Source: Hyphomicrobiales bacterium
GTDB lineage: Bacteria > Pseudomonadota > Alphaproteobacteria > Rhizobiales > Rhizobiaceae
DNA length: 64,000 nucleotides
Direction: 5' to 3'
NCBI GenBank assembly: GCA_900472485.1
Contig: UCII01000003.1
Coordinates: forward strand, 27,338 to 91,337
Below are positions 53,498 through 63,900 of this stretch, piece after piece. Position numbers and translations under genes: made by a program. The notes beneath the pieces were generated by a model. That model was not told the origin of the DNA, ran no database searches, and saw nothing but the letters and a program-made list of their open reading frames with translations. The first letter of the stretch is position 1. Each line of letters starts with the position of its first letter.

Positions 53498-54769
53498 TCA
53501 AGCCGGGCAACGCAGCCAATAACGCTTGAAGACTTCGATACCGGTGCCGTACGGCTCACGCGTCTTGCCCCACGCGCTAGTCGCGCTTTCCACCAAAGTA
53601 TCCTCGTCAATGGGAACAAGATGAAGTGGCAACGCTGACGACAAAGCCGCCCGACGATACCACGCAGTAGCCTCCCTTCGCTGTCGCTCAGCGATGACGT
53701 TTGTCCCATCGACAGGCGGAACATGGAAACGTTCCGCATGCTGTTTCACGTCCAGAATGGGATCGTGAAGTGGTACGCGCAAAAGCTCGTGATCGCCTGC
53801 AAGCCGCAGTTCAAATTCATCCTGCGCCGCCGGCACCGGACGGTCTTCCGGGGAGGAGGTATCTGCAACATGCGCCGTTAGGATCGGCAGGGGCTGATGC
53901 TCTGCCTTCATTTCGATACGGCGGATGCGGCAGAGATCCGAGACCGTCCTGTTCTTTATATCGGACCGGGAGAGGTCGTCGACTATTGTCCAAGCTCCTT
54001 GCATTTTTTGCACGAAAGGTACCGATCCATCCGCGCCATAGGATAGAAACGCGGCCTGTGCTATCATTCTTTTCTTCATCGTATTTACGAGCTGAATATT
54101 CCGGGCGTTTCTCGCGCTATCTATCGGGTCGCTAGGGCATCGCACCAAAAAACTCATCCTGGAGGGTTCAGCTGTATTTGTAATGACGACGACGTCATCA
54201 CTGAGCGGCAAGATACCTCCCTCTTGAACGCTCCTTTGCATCAGCAGTCCGCGCTGGAGTGCCATTGCTGCGTCCGCGGATTTATCGAGACCAAGCCGTT
54301 GCATCTCATCTTGAACGTTGGATATCCAATAGAAATTGCCGCCACCGGTCAGACGCAGCTCAAAGCGACTTGCGCCTTCCCGACCGATCCAGCCGTCAAA
54401 GATCGGAATGCCCGAGCGAGGTTGGTTGAAATGCGTTCTTATACCCGCGCACAGCAATTTCGGACCGTCTGCGGGAACATCGCCAGGATAGAAATCCGGC
54501 GGTAAATTGGCCCAATCGCCGGGCAGTATCTTGAAGAGGGTTTGCGGATTCAAATCCGGGCCGATATCGAATGCCCGCATCAGCCCATCGGTGATCGCTT
54601 GCACGCGTGCGCCGGCACTCAGCTCAGCAGGCTTGGATGGCGCGACCGCTGCATCCTGAGCCAGGATCGGTGATGGCAAGAACGCGCCGTAGGCTAGCCA
54701 TACTAGCGCAGCAAGGGCGACATGACCCTGCCGCCCAGTCAAAATCATCCAGACTGTTTTCAGCGACAT
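53498..54769 (-). CDS. Orphan secreted protein, function unknown
   Basis: A 423-residue protein with an N-terminal signal peptide (hydrophobic about 15-36, ending SPILAQ) and a long soluble region without recognised domains. Noticeable features are several Cys (LLCAGIR, LVRCPSD, DLCRIRR, WLRCPA) that could form disulphides, a Trp-rich short motif (FDGWIGREGASRFELRL) and a mixed codon usage with more A/T at third positions than the beta-oxidation genes next to it. It stands alone, convergent with the MFS gene. Possibly horizontally acquired; I assign no function. Confidence 0.7.
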   Translation of the reverse strand: MSLKTVWMILTGRQGHVALAALVWLAYGAFLPSPILAQDAAVAPSKPAELSAGARVQAITDGLMRAFDIGPDLNPQTLFKILPGDWANLPPDFYPGDVPADGPKLLCAGIRTHFNQPRSGIPIFDGWIGREGASRFELRLTGGGNFYWISNVQDEMQRLGLDKSADAAMALQRGLLMQRSVQEGGILPLSDDVVVITNTAEPSRMSFLVRCPSDPIDSARNARNIQLVNTMKKRMIAQAAFLSYGADGSVPFVQKMQGAWTIVDDLSRSDIKNRTVSDLCRIRRIEMKAEHQPLPILTAHVADTSSPEDRPVPAAQDEFELRLAGDHELLRVPLHDPILDVKQHAERFHVPPVDGTNVIAERQRREATAWYRRAALSSALPLHLVPIDEDTLVESATSAWGKTREPYGTGIEVFKRYWLRCPA

Positions 54770-54982
54770 CTATCGACCTATCATTGTTGCGATGGTGAAG
54801 ACTACCAGCCGCAGAGCATGACAATACAGCCTCTCTGTGTTGCGACCATGCCGATATCCACAACCATGAGCGGTCAGCGCACTCATGCATCACACTGGAC
54901 TAGCTGACCTCTTAGCTCGATTTTCCAGCGGTTCACGATGTCGCCTGATTACTGCCGATCAGCGGCACGCAAATGGCAAACC

Positions 54983-55011
54983 AAAAGGGCCGCTCCCGAC
55001 AAGAGCAGCCC
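54983..55011 (-). terminator. Intrinsic terminator of the beta-oxidation operon
   Basis: GGGCTGCTC pairs with GAGCGGCCC (one wobble, 7-base loop; plus-strand 54987-55011) and is followed on the minus strand by TTTT. It lies 31 bp after the FadB-like stop. The remaining spacer to 54770 holds no recognised feature. Confidence 0.7.
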
Positions 55012-55041
55012 GTTATTTGCCGTCAGTAACAACTTATTGTC

Positions 55042-57252
55042 TTACGCGGCCTTCGCGACACGGTAGGGATCGAAGCGTCCGTAGAAGGTCTCGCCCTTTG
55101 CGGCCATGTCCTTCAACAGCGCCGTCGGCTGGAAATGCGGGCCGTAGGTGGCGGCTAGCTTATCGCAGAGATCGACGAAGGTCTTCACGCCCATGCCGTC
55201 GATGTAGGACAGCGCACCGCCGGTATAGGGGGCGAAACCGAAGCCGAGGATGGAGCCGACATCGGCCTCGCGCGGATCGGTGACGATGCCTTCTTCGATG
55301 GTGCGGGCAGCTTCCAGCGCGATGGTGACGAGGAAGCGCTGCTTCAGCACGTTGACATCGACATCATCGGCCTTCTTCTGTGGGTAGAGATCCTTAAGGC
55401 CTGGCCAGAGCGACTTCTTCGCCGGTTTCGGCGGATAATCGTAGAAGCCCTTGGAGTTCTTCCGGCCCAGGCGCCCCGCGCCTTCCACAAGGCCGGTGAC
55501 GAGCTGCATGTGACGCGGGTCGACCGCCTTCTCGCCGAGATCGGCGACAGTAGCCTTCAGGATCTTATAGGAGAGGTCGATGGCAACTTCATCGTTCAGT
55601 GCGAGAGGTCCTACGGGCATGCCCGCCATCTTGGCGGCATTCTCGATCATGGTCGCCGGCACGCCCTCGATCAGCATGTCATAGGCTTCATGGATGTAAC
55701 GGAAGACGCAGCGATTGACGAAGAAGCCACGGGTATCATTGACGACGATCGGCGTCTTCTTGATGGCGGCGACATAATCGAGCGCGACGGCCAGAGCATG
55801 ATCGCCGGTCTCTTTGCCGAGAATGACTTCGGTCAGCATCATCTTCTCGACAGGCGAGAAGAAGTGAACGCCGATGAAATCGGCCGGGCGCTTGGAATTC
55901 TTCGCAAGGCCCGTGATCGGCAGCGTCGAGGTGTTGGAGGCGAAGACGGCGCCGGCCGGCAGCACAGCTTCGACAGCCTCGATGACGGCCTTCTTGACCT
56001 CGCGATCCTCGAACACGGCTTCGATGACGAGATCCACATCCTTGAGATCCGAATAATCGGCCGACGGCGTGATGCGTGAGAGCAGAGCTGCACCCTCGTC
56101 TTGCGTCAGTCTTCCCTTACCAATTGAATCCTTGACCAGCCCCTCGCCGACGCCCTTGCCCTTAGCCGCAGCCTCGATGTCGCGGTCGATCAGCGTGACG
56201 GGAATGCCCGCGGCGGCCGTGACATAGGCAATGGACGCGCCCATGAAGCCGGCGCCGACGACACCAACCTTCTTGAGTTCCGTCTTCGGCTGGCCGGCCG
56301 GGCGGCGCGCGCCCTTGCCGAGTTCCTGCATGGAGATGAACAGCGAGCGGATCATCGAATAGGCTTCGGTGGTCTGCAGCACATGCGTGAAATAGCGCTG
56401 CTCGATCTTCAGGCCGGTATCGAAGGGAACCTGCAGGCCTTCATAGATGCATTTGAGAATGGCGAGTGCCGCCGGATAATTGCCCGATGTCTCACGGCGC
56501 AGGATGGCCGGTGCTGCCGGCCAGAGCTGGGCTGCGGCAGGCGTCCAGATGCCGCCGCCCGGCGCCTTGAAGCCCTTCTCGTCCCAAGGTGCCACAGGCT
56601 TCAAACCGTCCTTGATCATCTGCTTGGCGGCCGGGATCAGCTGATCCGGCTCGACCACCTGATGCACGAGGTTCATCGCCTTGGCGCGCGCCGTCGTCAG
56701 CGACTGGCCCGTCGTCATCATCTGCAGGGCGGATTGCGCATCCGTCAGGCGCGAGATGCGCTGCGTGCCGCCGGCACCAGGGAAAATGCCGACCTTGACC
56801 TCGGGCAGCGCGATCTTGACGCTCTTGGCGCTGGAGGCGACGCGACCGTGGCAGGCGAGCGACAGCTCGAAAGCGCCGCCCATACACGTGCCGTTGATCG
56901 CCGAGACCCAGGGCTTGCCGCAGGTTTCGAGCTTGCGGAAGAGGCCGGTCATGCGCCCAACGAGATCGAAGAGCTTCTTCGCGGCCGCGGCCGGGTCCTT
57001 CGCCTTCTCCTCCTGATAGAAGGAGAACATGGACTTGATCATCGAGAGATCGGCGCCGCCTGAGAAGGAGGATTTGCCCGAGGTAAAGACCACGCCCTTG
57101 ACGGCGGCATCGGCGACGGTCGCATCAATGATGGCGTTCAGCTCTTCGAGGATTTCGGCGGTGAAGACGTTCATGGACTTGCCGGGCATGTCCCAGGTGA
57201 CGAGCGCGATGCCGTCTGCATCGGTTTCGACGGTGAAATTCGTGTAGGCCAT
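55042..57252 (-). CDS. fadB: Bifunctional enoyl-CoA hydratase / 3-hydroxyacyl-CoA dehydrogenase
   Basis: Catalyses hydration and NAD-dependent oxidation steps of fatty-acid beta-oxidation. Its 736 residues fuse an N-terminal crotonase domain (1-200; acid residues at E129 in [12 protein letters not shown] and E151 in [14 protein letters not shown]) to a 3-hydroxyacyl-CoA dehydrogenase (about 325-620; [15 protein letters not shown], catalytic His463 in [11 protein letters not shown]) and a C-terminal domain. Fatty-acid FadJ-type naming is equally possible. It follows the thiolase by 14 bp, with GGGGGAGAAAAGC before the ATG. Confidence 0.95.
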   Translation of the reverse strand: MAYTNFTVETDADGIALVTWDMPGKSMNVFTAEILEELNAIIDATVADAAVKGVVFTSGKSSFSGGADLSMIKSMFSFYQEEKAKDPAAAAKKLFDLVGRMTGLFRKLETCGKPWVSAINGTCMGGAFELSLACHGRVASSAKSVKIALPEVKVGIFPGAGGTQRISRLTDAQSALQMMTTGQSLTTARAKAMNLVHQVVEPDQLIPAAKQMIKDGLKPVAPWDEKGFKAPGGGIWTPAAAQLWPAAPAILRRETSGNYPAALAILKCIYEGLQVPFDTGLKIEQRYFTHVLQTTEAYSMIRSLFISMQELGKGARRPAGQPKTELKKVGVVGAGFMGASIAYVTAAAGIPVTLIDRDIEAAAKGKGVGEGLVKDSIGKGRLTQDEGAALLSRITPSADYSDLKDVDLVIEAVFEDREVKKAVIEAVEAVLPAGAVFASNTSTLPITGLAKNSKRPADFIGVHFFSPVEKMMLTEVILGKETGDHALAVALDYVAAIKKTPIVVNDTRGFFVNRCVFRYIHEAYDMLIEGVPATMIENAAKMAGMPVGPLALNDEVAIDLSYKILKATVADLGEKAVDPRHMQLVTGLVEGAGRLGRKNSKGFYDYPPKPAKKSLWPGLKDLYPQKKADDVDVNVLKQRFLVTIALEAARTIEEGIVTDPREADVGSILGFGFAPYTGGALSYIDGMGVKTFVDLCDKLAATYGPHFQPTALLKDMAAKGETFYGRFDPYRVAKAA

Positions 57253-57266
57253 TGCTTTTCTCCCCC

Positions 57267-58475
57267 TCAGACGCGTTCGACGATCGTGGCGGTGCCCATG
57301 CCGGCGCCGATGCAGAGCGTGACCAGCGCGGTGTTGAGATCGCGGCGTTCCAGCTCGTCCAGCACGGTGCCGAGGATCATCGCGCCGGTCGCGCCGAGCG
57401 GATGGCCCATGGCGATCGCGCCGCCATTGACGTTGATCTTGTCATGCGGAATTTCGAATGCCTGCATGTAGCGCAGCACGACTGCGGCGAAGGCTTCGTT
57501 GAGCTCGAAGAGGTCGATATCGGCAAGCGTCAGGCCGCTGCGCTTCAACAGCTTTTCGGTGACGTCAACCGGGCCGGTCAGCATCAGTGCCGGGTCGGAG
57601 CCGATATTAGCGAAGGCCTTGATGCGGCCGCGCGGCTTCAGCCCCATGCTCTCACCGCCCGCCTTGGAGCCGAGCAGCACGGCAGCCGCGCCATCGACGA
57701 TGCCGGAGGAATTGCCGGCATGATGGACATAGTTGATGCGCTCGACTTCCGGATGCGCTTGGATACCAACGGCCTCGAAGCCGCCCATCTCGCCCGGGAG
57801 CTGGAAGGACGGATTGAGCGAAGCGAGCGCCTGCATATCGGTGCCGGGACGCATATGCTCGTCGCGGTCGAGAATGGTCAGGCCGTTAATATCCTTCACC
57901 GGAATGACCGAATTCTTGAAGTAGCCCTTTTCCCAGGCATTGGCGGCGCGCTTCTGGCTCTCGACGGCATAGGCATCGACGTCATCACGCGAGAAGCCGT
58001 ATTTGGTGGCGATGAGATCGGCCGATACGCCCTGCGGCATGAAATAGGCCGGGAAGTTGACCGAGGGGTCCATGAACCAGGCGCCGCCGGACATGCCCAG
58101 GCCGACGCGCGACATGCTTTCAACACCGCCGGCAATGACGATATCGTCAGCCCCTTGAGCGATCTTCGCCGCACCAAAATTTACGGCATCGAGGCCGGAG
58201 GCGCAGAAACGCGAAATCTGCATGCCAGGCGCCTTGGTGGAATAGCCGGCCTCGAAGGCGGCACCCCTCGGGATGACGGCGCCGGCTTCCATGACCGGAT
58301 CGACGCAGCCCATGATGATGTCGTCAACCGTTGCGGTATCGAGACCGTTGCGATCGCGGATCGCCTCGAGCGTCTTGGCGGCGAGGCGCACGGACGGCAC
58401 TTCGTGCAGCGACCCATCCTTCTTGCCGCGCCCGCGCGGCGTGCGCACGTGGTCGTAAATGAAAACCTCGGTCAT
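57267..58475 (-). CDS. fadA: Acetyl-CoA acyltransferase (beta-oxidation thiolase)
   Basis: Thiolytic cleavage of 3-ketoacyl-CoA. Its 402 residues carry the acylated Cys92 in [13 protein letters not shown], the GGVESMSR block, [16 protein letters not shown] with the catalytic His, and the second Cys in [11 protein letters not shown]. It sits just upstream of the FadB-like gene on the same strand, so it is the beta-oxidation thiolase rather than the biosynthetic PhaA type, although the sequence motifs alone do not separate them. GGGAGATGAGAC precedes the ATG. Confidence 0.95.
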   Translation of the reverse strand: MTEVFIYDHVRTPRGRGKKDGSLHEVPSVRLAAKTLEAIRDRNGLDTATVDDIIMGCVDPVMEAGAVIPRGAAFEAGYSTKAPGMQISRFCASGLDAVNFGAAKIAQGADDIVIAGGVESMSRVGLGMSGGAWFMDPSVNFPAYFMPQGVSADLIATKYGFSRDDVDAYAVESQKRAANAWEKGYFKNSVIPVKDINGLTILDRDEHMRPGTDMQALASLNPSFQLPGEMGGFEAVGIQAHPEVERINYVHHAGNSSGIVDGAAAVLLGSKAGGESMGLKPRGRIKAFANIGSDPALMLTGPVDVTEKLLKRSGLTLADIDLFELNEAFAAVVLRYMQAFEIPHDKINVNGGAIAMGHPLGATGAMILGTVLDELERRDLNTALVTLCIGAGMGTATIVERV

Positions 58476-58540
58476 GTCTCATCTCCCTGCGGCGGCAAGC
58501 CGCCCTTCAATTCAGTATATAGCGATCAACGTCGCGAATT

Positions 58541-58661
58541 CCCCTTCTCCCCTCGGGGAGAAGGTGCCCGAAAGGGCGGATGAGGGGGACCATGGGCAGC
58601 CTTACGGTGCAACGCCCCCTCATCCTGCGCTTCGCGCGTCCTTCTCCCCAAGGGGAGAAGG
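58541..58661. repeat. Paired inverted GC-rich interspersed repeats
   Basis: Copy A (58541-58589) and inverted copy B (58613-58661) of the repeat family seen at 38.6 and 42.5 kb. They fill most of the 192-bp spacer between the acyl-CoA dehydrogenase and thiolase genes. The pair could fold into one long imperfect stem in the transcript. Confidence 0.85.
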
Positions 58662-58667
58662 AAAAAC

Positions 58668-60464
58668 TCAAAAGGCTTCCGCCGCCAGTTCCATCATCGT
58701 GTCGGCGCCGGTTTCGATGCGGGCCTTGCGCAGTGCCGTTTCCGGCATGATGCGCTCCATGTAGAACCGCGCCGTGACAAGCTTGTTCTTCAGATAATCC
58801 TCGCGCGCGCTGTCGCCAGCCGCAAGGCCTGCCTGCGCCGCCTTGGCCATCTTCGCCCACATATAGCCGAGGACGACGAGGCCGAAGAGGTGCATGTAGT
58901 CGGTCGAGCCGGCGCCGGCATTGTCGGGCTTCGCCATGGCGTTCTGCATGAACCACATGGTCGCGGCCTGCACGTCGTTCAAGCCCTTCTTCAGATGCTT
59001 GGTGAAGAAAGCCATCTGCTCGTCGTTGCGGTTTTCCTCGCAAAAATCGCCGATTTCCTTGAACAGCGCCATAACGGCGCGGCCGCCGTTCAGCGCCAGC
59101 TTGCGGCCGACGAGATCGAGCGCCTGAATGCCGTTGGCGCCCTCATAGATCATGGTGATGCGGGCATCGCGAACATACTGGCTCATGCCGTGCTCTTCGA
59201 TGTAGCCATGGCCGCCGAAGACCTGCTGCGCCATGACGGCATGCTCGAAGCCCTTGTCGGTCAGAACGCCCTTGAGGATCGGCGTTGCGAGACCAAGGAT
59301 ATCGTCGGCTGCCTGACGGTCCTTCTCATCCGGGGAGCGATGGGCGATATCGGACTTCAGCGCCGTCCACAGCAGGAAGGCGCGGCCGGCTTCGTTGAAG
59401 GCACGGATCGTCATCAGAGAGCGGCGGATATCCGGATGGACGATGATGGGGTCAGCCTTCTTGTCCGGTGCCTTCGGGCCGGAGAGCGAACGGCCCTGGA
59501 TGCGCTCGCGGGCATAGTTGGCGGCATTCTGATAGGCGATTTCGGCAATCGAGAGACCCTGCAGGCCGACGCCGAGGCGCGCCTCGTTCATCATGACGAA
59601 CATGGCGTTGAGGCCGCGATTTTCGGCACCAATCAGGAAGCCCGTGGCCTCGTCATAGTTCATGACGCAGGTGGCGTTGCCGTGAATGCCCATCTTGTGT
59701 TCGATCGCGCCGCAGGAAACCGGGTTGCGTGCGCCGAGCGAACCGTCCTCCTTGACGAGGAATTTTGGCACGATAAAGAGCGAGATGCCCTTGGTTCCCT
59801 CAGGCGCGCCTTCGATGCGGGCAAGGACGAGATGGACAATATTATCCGTCATGTCGTGCTCGCCTGCCGAGATAAAGATCTTCTGGCCTGATATCTTGTA
59901 ACTGCCATCCGGCTGGGGCACCGCCTTGGTGCGCAAGAGGCCGAGATCGGTGCCGCAATGCGGTTCGGTGAGGTTCATGGTGCCGGACCAGCTGCCCTCG
60001 ACCAATTTCGGCAAGTAAGTCTGCTTCTGCGCATCAGAGCCATGGACGAGGATCGCGGCGATCGCGCCCTGCGTCAGGCCCGGATACATCATCAGCGACA
60101 TGTTGGCGGCCGAGGTATATTCGCCGACGGCGCAGTGCAGCACGTATGGAAGCCCCTGCCCGCCGAATTCCTCCGGCACGGCGAGACCCAGCCATCCCCC
60201 TTCGCGATAGGCGCGATAGGCTTCCTTGAAGCCCTTCGGCGTCGAGACCGTGCCATCGTCATGGCGTACGCAGCCTTCCTGATCGCCGGAATAGTTGAGC
60301 GGGAAAAGCACCTCTTCCGACAGCTTGGCCGCTTCGCCGACGATCGCCTCGATCATGTCTGGGGTGGCATCGGCATAACCGGGAAGATTGTTGTAGCGCT
60401 CCAGCCCGAGCACATCGTTCAGGACGAAGAGCGTATCGTTCACCGGGGCCTTGTAGATTGGCAT
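58668..60464 (-). CDS. Acyl-CoA dehydrogenase (long type)
   Basis: FAD-dependent first step of beta-oxidation. Its 598 residues are longer than classical enzymes (about 390) and fit the DmdC/AidB-like long branch with a C-terminal extension. Motifs seen are [33 protein letters not shown] (substrate/FAD contacts), [23 protein letters not shown] and the catalytic Glu in [32 protein letters not shown] precedes the ATG. With fadA and fadB downstream it encodes a complete oxidation cycle. Chain-length preference is not readable. Confidence 0.93.
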   Translation of the reverse strand: MPIYKAPVNDTLFVLNDVLGLERYNNLPGYADATPDMIEAIVGEAAKLSEEVLFPLNYSGDQEGCVRHDDGTVSTPKGFKEAYRAYREGGWLGLAVPEEFGGQGLPYVLHCAVGEYTSAANMSLMMYPGLTQGAIAAILVHGSDAQKQTYLPKLVEGSWSGTMNLTEPHCGTDLGLLRTKAVPQPDGSYKISGQKIFISAGEHDMTDNIVHLVLARIEGAPEGTKGISLFIVPKFLVKEDGSLGARNPVSCGAIEHKMGIHGNATCVMNYDEATGFLIGAENRGLNAMFVMMNEARLGVGLQGLSIAEIAYQNAANYARERIQGRSLSGPKAPDKKADPIIVHPDIRRSLMTIRAFNEAGRAFLLWTALKSDIAHRSPDEKDRQAADDILGLATPILKGVLTDKGFEHAVMAQQVFGGHGYIEEHGMSQYVRDARITMIYEGANGIQALDLVGRKLALNGGRAVMALFKEIGDFCEENRNDEQMAFFTKHLKKGLNDVQAATMWFMQNAMAKPDNAGAGSTDYMHLFGLVVLGYMWAKMAKAAQAGLAAGDSAREDYLKNKLVTARFYMERIMPETALRKARIETGADTMMELAAEAF

Positions 60465-60531
60465 TTCTCGAATTCCTCCAATTCGCCGCCGGACCTTGAG
60501 ATTCCGGCCACTGTCATACCCTTACAAAATA

Positions 60532-60553
60532 TTGACGTTTGCGTAAACGTCAA
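60532..60553 (-). promoter_or_regulatory. Palindromic operator at the acyl-CoA dehydrogenase promoter
   Basis: TTGACGTTT (60532-60540) and its exact complement AAACGTCAA (60545-60553) form a 22-bp palindrome 68 bp before the start codon. On the minus strand the first arm contains TTGACG, and TATTTT lies 16 bases further on, so the palindrome fills the -35/-10 spacer, as MerR-family operators do. It resembles the operators described for MerR-type LiuR/FadP regulators of acyl-CoA metabolism; the regulator gene is not in this window. Confidence 0.6.
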
Positions 60554-60945
60554 ATTCGCGCCTCACGTTGAAATTTTGGTGAAGCCCGTGAGGGAGACCA
60601 TCCCGTCTATTGCCGATACGCCCCCTCCACCTCAGCAACCGGGTAATGCCTGCGTGCAAGAATATCGGGCCGCGGGGCAGCAGAACCAAAATAAAAGGTT
60701 AAGACTTCCGGCAAACTTAACGAGTTGTTTACCACGTTTCGTAAATTGTACGAGTTGAGCAGCAGTGCTTCGGGTTTCTTCAACTTATGCTTGGAAATCG
60801 CGCTGTCTTTGCCGCTCTGTTTGAGGAAAGCCAATACATTTATCCCTTTCCGAACGACGGATGCAGACAGCGCGGCGATATAGCAACGTCTTCTTCCATC
60901 AGCATGACGGCCCGGGGTGGTCCATAGTTCAAGGCGAGCAAAGAT
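60554..60945. promoter_or_regulatory. Upstream region of podJ
   Basis: About 390 bp between the acyl-CoA dehydrogenase promoter and podJ, divergent. It should hold the podJ promoter. The minus-strand frame at 60607-60834 lacks a ribosome site and shows no coding pattern. No other structure was noticed. Confidence 0.3.
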
Positions 60946-63900
60946 ATGAGCGGATCGCGATCAAATCCTACCGGTACGGGCGACTGGACGTCGCTGGATG
61001 CTCTGAGCCGCACGATCGAGGGGCTGGAGGCGCGTATCGAAGGGCTGATGGGAACCGCCGCGGCGCGCGATACGCGCCAGCGTGTCGCTGCTGGCTATGC
61101 GCCTGCCCCCGAACGAGCCGCACCGGAGCGGATGCCGTCCCGCCCCGAGCGCGAGCAGTATGCCAGCCGCGCTTACGAGCGCCCGCTGCGCAACGAACGC
61201 CATGAGAGCGATCTTCGCTCCGATCCGCTCGCCGAAATCCGTCAGCGTCAGCGCACGCTGGAAGCAAACCGCGAACGACTGCAACCGCGGCGTGAGGAAA
61301 TCGCGCACGCAGAACCGCAGCCGGCCCGGCGTCCGCTCGACAGCTATCCGCAGCGCCAGCCGATGAAGGCCGCTGCCGCCGAAGCTCCAGTCGACATCGC
61401 CCAGGCGCTCGTCAACCTTCGCCAGGATCTGAAGCGCGACATCGCCGAGAGCGTGACCCGCGAAGTCTCCGCTCTGCGCGCCGAAATCCGCGATATCCGC
61501 GAGAACGCCGAAGACAAGCATTTCGTCGCCGATGTCCGCCAGGACATGGCCAGGCTTGCCGACAGTATCAACCAGCTCGCCGGTCAGCCGGAAACCGCCG
61601 GACTGAAAGCCGAATTCGACGAGCTGCGCTCACTGATGGACGGCCTTGCCCGCGAGGAATCCCTGCATCACGTCGAGCGCCAGGTGAAAGCCATCGACAC
61701 GTCGGGCCTGCAGGACGAGCTCGTCTCGCTTGCCTATCGCCTCGATGACATCAAACAGCATCTCGGCGGCATGAACGACAGCCCGGCCGTGTATGCGCTG
61801 GAAAACAAGCTGCTCACGATCGCAACCGCGATGGAAAGCCTCGGCTCGATGATGCAGCCGCAGGACCAGGCCATGCAGCGGCTGGAAGGCCGCCTCAGCG
61901 GCCTTGCCGACCAGATCGATCTGATGAGCCGCGATACGGGCCGGCGTCAGCCTGCCGACGATCTTTCCGGTCGTCTCGAAGCGCTCGCCATGCGCATCGA
62001 CGAGCTCGGCAGCGCCAAGGCCGTCGCCCGCCTCGAGGAGCGGCTGGACCAGCTTTCGCATCTGATGGAGCGTTCGCAGAAGGCCGCACCGCAGCCGGAG
62101 CTCGTTACCTATCTCGCCGACATCTCCCACAAGATTGATGCGCTGGAACATGGGTCCGTCGGCAACGTACTGGCCGACCGGCTGGATTATCTCGCCCGCC
62201 GCATCGATGAAATCGATTTCCATCCATCCGCTCCTCCAGCAAGCCTCGACGACAGCATGGCGCGCAGGCTCGAAGGCCGTCTCTCCGATATCGCAGCCCG
62301 GCTGGAAGCGAGCACCGCCGCACCACCGACGGATACGCAGGCGCTGCGCAATCTCGAAGAGCAGATCGCCCATCTCTCGACATTGCTGACCGCTGAACCG
62401 CGGGCCGTTGCCGATCATCTGCCCCCGGATTTCGATCGCCGAATGAGCGCGATCGAGGACTACATGGCGACCAACGACGAATATATCATCGAAGCAGCCC
62501 GCCATGCGGCGGAAACCGTCGTCGAAGCCTATTCGCGCGAGGGCGGCATGGGTCATGGTGCGCAAGCAGCCGACATGGCGGCATTGACGGCCCTTGCCGA
62601 AGACCTTCGTCATCTCGAGGATCTCAGCCGCGCCAGCGACGAGCGCACGCACCGCACCTTCGAAGCCCTGCACGACACGCTGCTGCAGATCGCCGACCGC
62701 CTCGACCATATGGAACAGCGCCGGCCGGCGCCCGCCATGCCGGCCGCGACATTCGAAAGCGACGTCTTTGCCGAAGAGGATGCCCCAGGCCTGAAGCCGC
62801 CCATGGCCGCGCAGCAGAAGACAGGTCCGATCATCCGCACGGTTGCGCCCGCCGAAGCCTCTGTCTCGGCCGAAGTTGCCGTCGCACAGGCGATCGACGC
62901 CAATACGAAGGCCGAAATCAAGGCGGCAGTGAAGAAGAGCGGCAAGTCCAGCCTGTTTGCGAGCCTCGGCAAGCGTTTCTTTACGCCGGAAAAGGCCGAG
63001 CCGATCTTTCCGCCGGACCGTCCGGTCATCGAACAGGCGCCATCGATCGATCCCGCCGACGTAATGCCCGGCGAAGAGGCCAACGAACTGCTGGAGCCGG
63101 GTTCCGGCGCGCCTGATATCAAGAAGATCCTTGAGCGCGTGCGCGCCAGCCAAAACACCTCGCGCAGCGGAAACACGCGCCAGCCGACCGAAAACGAACG
63201 GGCGGATTACATCGCAGCCGCCCGGCGCGCCGCACAGGCTGCCGCCATGGAAGTCGATCAGACGCAGCGCTCGGCTCCTGCTTCCACCAAGGATGCCAGG
63301 AAGGGCGGCGCCTTCTCGCGCTTCCGCCGGCCGATCCTCCTGGCGTTGGGCGCCGTCATGCTCGCCATCATGGCCTATCCGCTGGCGAACACACTGACGC
63401 GCGGCCAGAAAGCGCCAGCACCGGCCCAAGCATCGACGATGGTCGCGCCTGCGGACAGCGCCGCGACCAATACCGTCGCCGCCAATGCGAACCCGGCCGC
63501 CAGCAATCAGCAGCCTGCTGCAAATCAGGCCGCCGTACCTTCGGCTTCCACGACGCAGACGGCGGAAGTCCAGCCCGCCCCCATGGCCAGCGATCCCGTC
63601 GCAGCGCCAGCCAATGACCACCTGACGGCAGCGACCCCGCTCGACGGCAACCAGACGGCAAGCGAAGAGTTGGCGCCTGCCGGCAGCGCACCTGCGCAGC
63701 AGGCCACCGCTTTCGTTCAGACTGAGAATACGGCCGCGGCAACTCCCGCCGCCACGCCGGCAGCGCCTGATATCGCCGTGCCTGACAGCATACAGCCGCC
63801 ATCGCTCGTCGCTGCCGCCAAATCGGCCGATCCGGTCGCGCTCTTCGAAATCGGCGCGCGCTATACGGATGGCCGCGGCGTTGCTGCCGATATGAAGCAG

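Noticed and set aside
60607..60834. Minus-strand 75-codon frame between acyl-CoA dehydrogenase and podJ
   Set aside because: No ribosome site and no coding pattern; it is intergenic DNA.
61630..63621. Minus-strand 663-codon frame opposite podJ
   Set aside because: The plus strand keeps one open frame from 60946 to the window end with coiled-coil, membrane and Sel1 segments; the antisense frame is Arg/Gly-rich without domains.
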